DNA from: JANRIZ01 sp033764445
GTDB lineage: Bacteria > Verrucomicrobiota > Verrucomicrobiia > JAWXBN01
NCBI GenBank assembly: GCA_033764445.1
Contig: JANRIZ010000138.1
Span: 1-20,092 of the forward strand
Length of the DNA stretch: 20,092 nt
Reading direction: 5' to 3'
In this document: positions 15,319 through 20,092 of the stretch, one piece after another
Layout: the number at the start of each line of letters is the position of its first letter
Numbering within the stretch: position 1 is the stretch's first letter
Notes under the pieces: generated by a model
Seen by the model: only the letters and a program-made list of their open reading frames with translations
The model's database searches: none
What the model was told of the DNA's origin: nothing
Program-made: the position numbers and the translations under genes

Positions 15319-15520
15319 CGATCCGGTCCGCCTCGGCTTTGACAGCCCGTTCAAAGTCTTTGCCCGTGTCATCATTCATGCAACCTGCCGTGGCGAACAA
15401 TGCAGCACGACGACGTTCGTGGTTCTTGGGATTCAGGCTGTGAACGTAACGGGCAACTTCCACCAATTTTGGAGGCGGAAGTTCGTGCAAATCACGGACG
15501 ATTGATTCAATTACAGTCAT
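15305..15520 (-). CDS. vapB: Antitoxin of the VapBC pair
   Basis: A 71-residue protein beginning MTVIESIVRDLHELPPPKLVEVARYVHSL. This is the pattern of small antitoxins (DUF2281/VapB-like) in which a short helical N-terminal part is followed by a charged C-terminal tail that blocks the PIN toxin. It lies immediately upstream of the toxin and overlaps it by 14 bp, the usual arrangement for translational coupling and autoregulation. No DNA-binding fold is obvious by eye. No Shine-Dalgarno sequence precedes the start. Confidence 0.82.
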   Translation of the reverse strand: MTVIESIVRDLHELPPPKLVEVARYVHSLNPKNHERRRAALFATAGCMNDDTGKDFERAVKAEADRIDGDF

Positions 15521-15579
15521 GCTGGACCGAGAGTAAATCAGTCAAAATGAGAACTCAAGAGTGGAATTTTTTCAGGGTA

Positions 15580-15613
15580 AAATGTCCCATTTCAAATGAC
15601 TGATGTCTGTCGG
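15580..15613 (+). repeat. Imperfect flanking repeat, right arm
   Basis: It begins AAATGTCCCATTTC, with palindromic core AAATG-N3-CATTT, and pairs with 14706-14739 (26/34 identical, same orientation, 874 bp apart). It lies 60 bp upstream of vapB and in the spacer downstream of uvrC. Confidence 0.55.
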
Positions 15614-15683
15614 GAGATTTTCTTCACGCCCAACGGCAAACCGACATCCGGCAACCGGGAACCCGCCACTGCAGTACCCACAC

Positions 15684-17213
15684 TCAGCGAGGCTCCGTCC
15701 CTTCTGAACCTGTCTCCGGGTCGCGGGACTTGAACCAGGCGAGAATGTCGGCGGCGACCCGGGCACTGATGCCCTCGACCTCGCACAATTCCTCCGGACT
15801 CGCCGCACGGATGAGGGGGACGGATCCGAAATGTTCCAGCAGCCGGCGTTTGCGCGTTTCGCTGATGCCGGGGATTTCATCCAGGACACTTTCGGAGATG
15901 CGTTGTTTGAGGAGAATCTGATGGTATCCGTTGGCAAACCGGTGGGCTTCGTCACGGATGCGTTGGAGAAGTTTCAGGGCGCCCGTGTCGTGAGGCAGGC
16001 GAAGCGGAAGCGATTCCTCCGGACGGTGGATTTCCTCGAATTCCTTGGCCAGACCGATGATCGGGACCCCGGAAAGCCCGAGAGTGGCCAGTTCCTTGCA
16101 GGCGACACTGAGCTGTCCTTTCCCCCCATCCACCACGATGAGGTCCGGCTGTCGGATTTTCTGGACCAGCACGCGCTGGTACCGGCGTCGGATCACCTCC
16201 GCCATGCTGGCAAAATCATTCTGCCCCTCCACCCCCCGGATGCGGTAGCGCCGGTAGTGGTCCTTGTCGGGGCGTCCGGCCGTGAAGCAGACCATGGAGG
16301 CGACGATGTGGTTGTCGGAAATGTTGGAGATGTCGAAGCATTCGATCGTGTGCGGGGCGGAGGCAAGCCCCAACGCAACGCCCAGTTCCTCGATGTCCTT
16401 CTGGGGGTCGAGATTGCCGACCATCAGGTGGGCCCGGTCGAATTTCCGGGTCGATTGCGCGGTTTTTTTCAGTCCGTTGATCGTGTCCCGCAGATGCCCC
16501 GCCTTTTCAAAATCAAGCCGGGCGGCCGCCTTTTGCATCTGCGCCTCCAGCTCCAGAATCAGTTCCTCGTTTTCACCCTCCAGGGCGGCACAGGCTTTCA
16601 TCACCCGTTCCCGGTATTCCTCCTGTGTGATCTTCAGGACGCAGGGCGCGCTGCATATTTTGATCGCCTCATTCAGGCAGTGTTTGTGTTCCGTCTCCCC
16701 GGGTGTGTGGGCCTTGCAGGAGCGGAGCTGGTACTTTTTGGTGATGATTTCCATGGCCAGCCGGAGCGCGGAGGAATCCACAAAGGGCCCGAAATACCGG
16801 CATCCGTCATCTTTCTTGATCCGTGTGAATGCAAAACGCGGGATCGGATCGTCCAGGGTCACCTTGACCATGAGAAACCGTTTGTCATCGCGGAAAAGGA
16901 CATTGTATTTGGGCCGGAATTCCTTGATCAGTCTGCCCTCCAGCAGCAGCGCCTCGGGCTCCGACTTGACGACGTGATGTTCCAGATCGTAGATGCATTC
17001 GACCAGCGCGTTGAGTTTGACATCCCATCCGTGCCGGCGCGAGGGATGGAAATACTGGCTGACCCGTTTGTGCAGATCGCGGGCCTTGCCCACGTAGATG
17101 ACCCGGTGGAGGCGGTCCCGGTAGAGATAGACCCCCGGTTTGTGGGGCAGGGTGGCGACCTTTTCCTTCAGGGCCTCCCGGGAATTATGGATTGTGCGCG
17201 GTTCGGATTCCAT
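15684..17213 (-). CDS. uvrC: Excinuclease ABC subunit C, compact form
   Basis: This is the dual-incision nuclease of nucleotide excision repair. The N-terminal GIY-YIG domain has GVYL (27-30) and YVGKA (40-44). Four cysteines at 166, 179, 187 and 191 match the E. coli Cys154/166/174/178 cluster. The UVR motif (about 219-254) binds UvrB. The RNase H-like half keeps its three catalytic positions: Asp294 (ECFDIS), Asp362 (VVDGGKGQ) and His424 (DEAHRF). Two helix-hairpin-helix motifs close the protein (about 440-492). At 509 residues it is about 100 shorter than E. coli UvrC (610); the loss is between the UVR motif and ECFDIS. It is the third gene after the glycosyltransferase and murJ, 28 bp downstream of murJ. 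The start follows a weak GGAAG. Confidence 0.97.
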   Translation of the reverse strand: MESEPRTIHNSREALKEKVATLPHKPGVYLYRDRLHRVIYVGKARDLHKRVSQYFHPSRRHGWDVKLNALVECIYDLEHHVVKSEPEALLLEGRLIKEFRPKYNVLFRDDKRFLMVKVTLDDPIPRFAFTRIKKDDGCRYFGPFVDSSALRLAMEIITKKYQLRSCKAHTPGETEHKHCLNEAIKICSAPCVLKITQEEYRERVMKACAALEGENEELILELEAQMQKAAARLDFEKAGHLRDTINGLKKTAQSTRKFDRAHLMVGNLDPQKDIEELGVALGLASAPHTIECFDISNISDNHIVASMVCFTAGRPDKDHYRRYRIRGVEGQNDFASMAEVIRRRYQRVLVQKIRQPDLIVVDGGKGQLSVACKELATLGLSGVPIIGLAKEFEEIHRPEESLPLRLPHDTGALKLLQRIRDEAHRFANGYHQILLKQRISESVLDEIPGISETRKRRLLEHFGSVPLIRAASPEELCEVEGISARVAADILAWFKSRDPETGSEGTEPR

Positions 17214-17241
17214 CTTCCATTATTTAACTCCAAGGTCCGGT

Positions 17242-18825
17242 TCAACGCAAACGGCGTTTGATCAGTCCCGTGAAATCCTCCAGCTCGGAAATTTTCAGCA
17301 ATTTGCAGGCGAGATAGTAGGTCGAAAGGCAGCACCCCATGGAAAGGCCCAGGTCCAGCAGGCGCTGGATCCATGTTTCGATGCCGATGTGGATCATCCA
17401 GAGGGAGTGAATGCCCCAGGCACTCAGTCCCATCACTCCCGCCGCGACACACACCTTCAGAAAGGTCACGACCACCGGCCAGAGGTTCCATCCGCGCACC
17501 TGGCAGGAAAGCAGATACACCAGCACACAGGCATTGGAGATGACCACAAAGGAGGTGACCAAGGCCAGGCCGGTTTCGCCTTTGCCCATTTTGAGGGTGA
17601 TCAGGTAGTTCAGTCCCAGGTTGACGCCGATGGCCGCCAGGCTCACGCAGGTGGGTTTGACCGAGGAGCCCAGGGCGTAAAAGGCCGGGATGATGATTTT
17701 GAGGACGGAATAGGCGAGCAGACCCACGGCATATGCGGAGAGGACCTGGGCGGTCATGACCGTGGCCTCCCGGTTGAATTTTCCGCCGACCTGATAGATG
17801 GTCCCGACAATCGATTCCCCCAGCACCCACAGTCCGATCGTGGCTGGCAGGCACAGAAACACGACCAGTTGCAGGGAGTGGTTGAGGATGTCCTTGAATT
17901 CCCCCTCGTTTTTTGAGGCCACACTGCGGGAAAGATTGGGAAGCATGGCCGTTCCCACCGCCACCCCAAAGACACCGATGGGCAGCTGGAGGAAACGAAA
18001 GGCATAATACAGATGGCTGGCGGCTTCCTCACTGATGTAATTGGCAAAGATCGTATTGACCAGCACGTTGACCTGGGTGGCCGCTGTGCCGATGATCGCA
18101 GGGCCCATGAGAATTCCCACCTCCCGCAGGCCGGGATCCTTCCAGTTGAGAATCGGCTTGTACCGGTAGCCGACTTTCCAGAGGGAAGGAGCCTGGATGA
18201 GCCATTGGAGGAGCCCCCCGATGAGGACACCGATGGCGACACCGATCATGGCCCGGGCTCCCCACGAGGGGTCCAGCCACCCGCCCAGCCCGAATCCGAA
18301 CACGATCGAGCCGATGTTGAAGAAGGATGAGGCGGAGGCGGGAACCCCAAAGATATTCCGGGTATTGAGAATGCCCATGGAAAGGGCGGCGAAAGAGACC
18401 AGGAGAATGAAGGGGAACATGATCTGCAACAGCAGGCTCATGAGTCTTTTGTTCTCCGGTTCAAACCGGGGGGCGATCCATTCCACGATTTGCGGCGAGA
18501 GGAAGATGCCCAGAATGACAATGATCCCCAGGATGATCAGCAGCGAGTTGAACACCATGTTGGCCAGACGCCATGCGGCGGTTTCACCCTCCTGATGCGC
18601 CTTTTTGGTGAACGTGGTGACAAATGCCGTGGACAGGGCGCCCTCCGCAAACAGGTCCCGCAGGAGATTGGGGATGCGGAAGGCGTTGATGAACACCGAC
18701 GCCAGGGCGCTGGCTCCGAAAAAATAGGCGAACAACGTTTCCCGCAGAAGTCCGAGCACGCGGCTGATCATCACAAAAAAACCGACCACACTGGCCGCCC
18801 GCGCGGTGGATGGGCGTCCACTCAT
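17242..18825 (-). CDS. murJ: Lipid II flippase MurJ (MVF/MviN family)
   Basis: A 527-residue multi-spanning membrane protein that flips lipid II across the inner membrane for peptidoglycan synthesis. Family signatures are SRVLGLLRE (21-29), FRIPNLLRDLFAEGALSTAFV (49-69, conserved block) and LPIGVFGVAVGTAMLPNLSRS (281-301, conserved block). Many hydrophobic segments are visible, in line with the 14 expected. Arg22, Arg28, Arg56 and Arg277 align with E. coli Arg18, Arg24, Arg52 and Arg270 of the cationic cavity. The acidic positions differ: E. coli Asp39, Asp269 and Glu273 correspond to Ser43, Phe276 and Gln280. The start codon overlaps the glycosyltransferase stop (ATGA), which indicates translational coupling. 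uvrC follows after 28 bp. The family call is firm; the missing acidic residues are reported separately. Confidence 0.96.
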   Translation of the reverse strand: MSGRPSTARAASVVGFFVMISRVLGLLRETLFAYFFGASALASVFINAFRIPNLLRDLFAEGALSTAFVTTFTKKAHQEGETAAWRLANMVFNSLLIILGIIVILGIFLSPQIVEWIAPRFEPENKRLMSLLLQIMFPFILLVSFAALSMGILNTRNIFGVPASASSFFNIGSIVFGFGLGGWLDPSWGARAMIGVAIGVLIGGLLQWLIQAPSLWKVGYRYKPILNWKDPGLREVGILMGPAIIGTAATQVNVLVNTIFANYISEEAASHLYYAFRFLQLPIGVFGVAVGTAMLPNLSRSVASKNEGEFKDILNHSLQLVVFLCLPATIGLWVLGESIVGTIYQVGGKFNREATVMTAQVLSAYAVGLLAYSVLKIIIPAFYALGSSVKPTCVSLAAIGVNLGLNYLITLKMGKGETGLALVTSFVVISNACVLVYLLSCQVRGWNLWPVVVTFLKVCVAAGVMGLSAWGIHSLWMIHIGIETWIQRLLDLGLSMGCCLSTYYLACKLLKISELEDFTGLIKRRLR

Positions 18826-19583
18826 GGGCGTTTCCCCGTCAGCAGCCGGTGAAGCAGCCGGTATTTTGAAAAAACATCATAGGCATTCATCCGGGCCACC
18901 GCCAGGCCCTGTGCGCCGTCGAGAAACCCTTTTTTCCAGACATATCCCACGAGGAACCGGGCCACCGCATGGGAGTAGGGGGTCAGGGCCGAGACACATT
19001 TTCCCTGCTCGGACTTGGTTTCGGCCCACAACTGCGCGTACTTCCGGATGCGGGCCATGTGGTCAGAGCGGTCCTGGAATGAATAATGCAGAAGGTCGTT
19101 TGCCAGAAGCGTGGTCCGGCCCGGGACCTCCACCCGTTCATGGACGCGGCCACCCACATAGCGTCCGTGGTCACGATGGAACAGACGCAGAATGCGGTCC
19201 GGGTACCAGTCCCCGTGCCGGATCCAGCGCCCTTCGTAAAAGGTGCAGCGGTTGAGCAGAAAACCCTCCTCCGGGTGTGGGTCGGGACCTTTCTTGAGGT
19301 CGGCCAACTCCCGGCGCAGTCCCCCGGAAAGTTCCTCGTCCGCATCCAGGGCCAGGACCCACGGATGCGCGGCGTGCTGGACGGCGAGATTTTTCTGGGC
19401 GACAAAACCCTGCCACGGGGCGGTCAGGTACCGGGCGCCGAATTCCGCCGCAATTTGCGGCGTGCGGTCGGTGCTGGAACTGTCGAGGATGACAATCTCG
19501 TCAGCCACCCCCTGCAGGCTTCGGAGACAGCGTGGAAGATTCCTTTCCTCGTTGAGGGTGATCAGACAGCAGGAAATTTTCAT
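18822..19583 (-). CDS. Family 2 glycosyltransferase, WaaE/KdtX-like
   Basis: A 253-residue GT-A enzyme. From Met at 19583 it starts MKISCCLITLNEERNLPRCL, the usual GT2 opening; the frame is open 11 codons earlier. VILDSSSTDRT (31-41) binds the nucleotide sugar, and LDADEEL carries the DxD-type metal site Asp80-Asp82. WYPDRILRLFHRDHGRYVGGRVHE resembles the WaaE (KdtX) group that adds glucose to the LPS inner core, so a role in LPS or another envelope glycan is likely. The acceptor is not known. Its stop overlaps the murJ start by 4 bp (ATGA), and uvrC follows, so these three genes probably form one operon. No Shine-Dalgarno sequence is visible. Confidence 0.92.
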   Translation of the reverse strand: MKISCCLITLNEERNLPRCLRSLQGVADEIVILDSSSTDRTPQIAAEFGARYLTAPWQGFVAQKNLAVQHAAHPWVLALDADEELSGGLRRELADLKKGPDPHPEEGFLLNRCTFYEGRWIRHGDWYPDRILRLFHRDHGRYVGGRVHERVEVPGRTTLLANDLLHYSFQDRSDHMARIRKYAQLWAETKSEQGKCVSALTPYSHAVARFLVGYVWKKGFLDGAQGLAVARMNAYDVFSKYRLLHRLLTGKRP

Positions 19584-19647
19584 GGGATAACCGGGGAAAC
19601 CTAGAATAGAACACACCCTGTGGCGAGAATTTTGAAGGGAGCCGGGA

Positions 19648-20061
19648 TCATGAAGCAGGGCAGATCAGGGGTACTTTCGGGAAATAGGTTGGGTAGCGGC
19701 CCTTGTCCCGGGTAAGGATGGGAATTCCAAGGGACTGGGCATGGGCTCCGATGAAAAAATCAGCCAGAGGCGAGGATTTGATTCCGCCGCGTTTCCGGAA
19801 GATTTGGTAGGTTTTTGCGGCCAGATAAAGGGCCTCTCGGGGAAGTTCCAGTAATTCCAATCCCAACCGATCCAGTACCGCATCCGCCTGAGCCGGGGAG
19901 GTAGCCCGGTAACAAATCTCCGCGTAAATCATTGGATTGACCGCCAATTGGCCGGCGTATTTGATCAGTTGCCCGGAAGACCACTCATTCCACTGGGCAT
20001 CCGCATAAAGCACATCGGAAAGGACATTCGTGTCCACCAGGATTCGGCTTGGTTTAGTCAT
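19648..20061 (-). CDS. vapC: PIN-domain toxin, VapC family (second copy)
   Basis: A 137-residue PIN-domain ribonuclease. All four acidic sites are standard: Asp10 (LVDTNVLSDVL), Glu48 (YAEICY), Asp101 (LADFFIGAHA) and Asp119 (TRDKGRYPTYFP). It is not a close relative of the PIN toxin at 14905-15318; sequence similarity is limited to the motifs. The start overlaps the end of an upstream frame by 8 bp (ATGACTAA), as in toxin-antitoxin operons. A purine-rich AGGGAG lies 10 nt before the start, one of the few plausible ribosome binding sites in this window. Downstream, 64 bp separate it from the glycosyltransferase start. Confidence 0.93.
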   Translation of the reverse strand: MTKPSRILVDTNVLSDVLYADAQWNEWSSGQLIKYAGQLAVNPMIYAEICYRATSPAQADAVLDRLGLELLELPREALYLAAKTYQIFRKRGGIKSSPLADFFIGAHAQSLGIPILTRDKGRYPTYFPKVPLICPAS

Positions 20062-20092
20062 CCCCCCTCAGCTCCCTCATCATTTTATCCGT
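20054..20092 (-). CDS. C-terminal tail of the antitoxin for the second PIN toxin (partial)
   Basis: The only open frame entering from the right edge and ending at the toxin start reads TDKMMRELRGDD then TAA (20056-20054), overlapping the toxin ATG by 8 bp. A short charged tail at this position fits a VapB-type antitoxin. Only 12 residues are visible, so the family cannot be named. Confidence 0.5.
   Translation of the reverse strand, partial: TDKMMRELRGDD

Noticed and set aside
15831..17261. Open frame (476 codons) antisense to uvrC
   Set aside because: The uvrC motifs are all on the minus strand; this is a shadow frame.

Overview
This 20 kb window is an ordinary-looking bacterial chromosome segment: dense, mostly high-GC, with housekeeping genes on both strands and a few AT-richer accessory genes. 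The gene set suggests a Gram-negative-type organism. It includes a lipoprotein with a lipobox, MurJ, a WaaE-like glycosyltransferase, a FlgD-Ig/beta-propeller lipoprotein, and a TGT of the unusual 'PTAHAEQG' type. I lean towards the Planctomycetes-Verrucomicrobia-Chlamydiae (PVC) group, perhaps Verrucomicrobiota. That is inference from protein flavour; no 16S rRNA or other decisive marker is present. Most start codons lack a recognisable Shine-Dalgarno sequence.

Layout. 1-848 (-): a Fic-family protein running off the left edge. 959-2794 (+): a single-chain fusion of a BadF/BcrA-type sugar kinase with the MurNAc-6-phosphate etherase MurQ. 2830-3158: a small RNA locus on the minus strand with an intact initiator tRNA-Met, its terminator, and a 107-bp direct repeat that carries a second terminator and the last 19 nt of the tRNA. 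3285-5135 (+): glmS. 5167-6807 (-): nadB. 6931-9480 (+): a large lipoprotein of unknown function. 9612-12530 (+): uvrA. 12548-14578 (-): a TGT fused to an MnmD-like methyltransferase. 14579-14904: a gene-free, repeat-rich spacer. 14905-15520 (-): a vapBC toxin-antitoxin pair. 15684-19583 (-): a probable operon of a family 2 glycosyltransferase, murJ and uvrC in transcription order. 19648-20092 (-): a second PIN-domain toxin with the tail of its antitoxin.

How the genes fit together. The kinase-etherase fusion would turn MurNAc into GlcNAc-6-P plus D-lactate. GlmS supplies GlcN-6-P, and MurJ flips lipid II, so several genes concern peptidoglycan precursors. UvrA and UvrC belong to nucleotide excision repair. 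The TGT-methyltransferase fusion joins two activities that both act on the tRNA wobble base in known relatives. The Fic protein and two PIN toxins form the accessory component.

The best leads are the TGT-MnmD fusion, in which both conserved tRNA-contacting arginines of TGT are replaced; the kinase-MurQ fusion; the truncated tRNA-fMet duplication; a MurJ that keeps its cavity arginines but lacks the matching acidic residues; and a compact UvrC.
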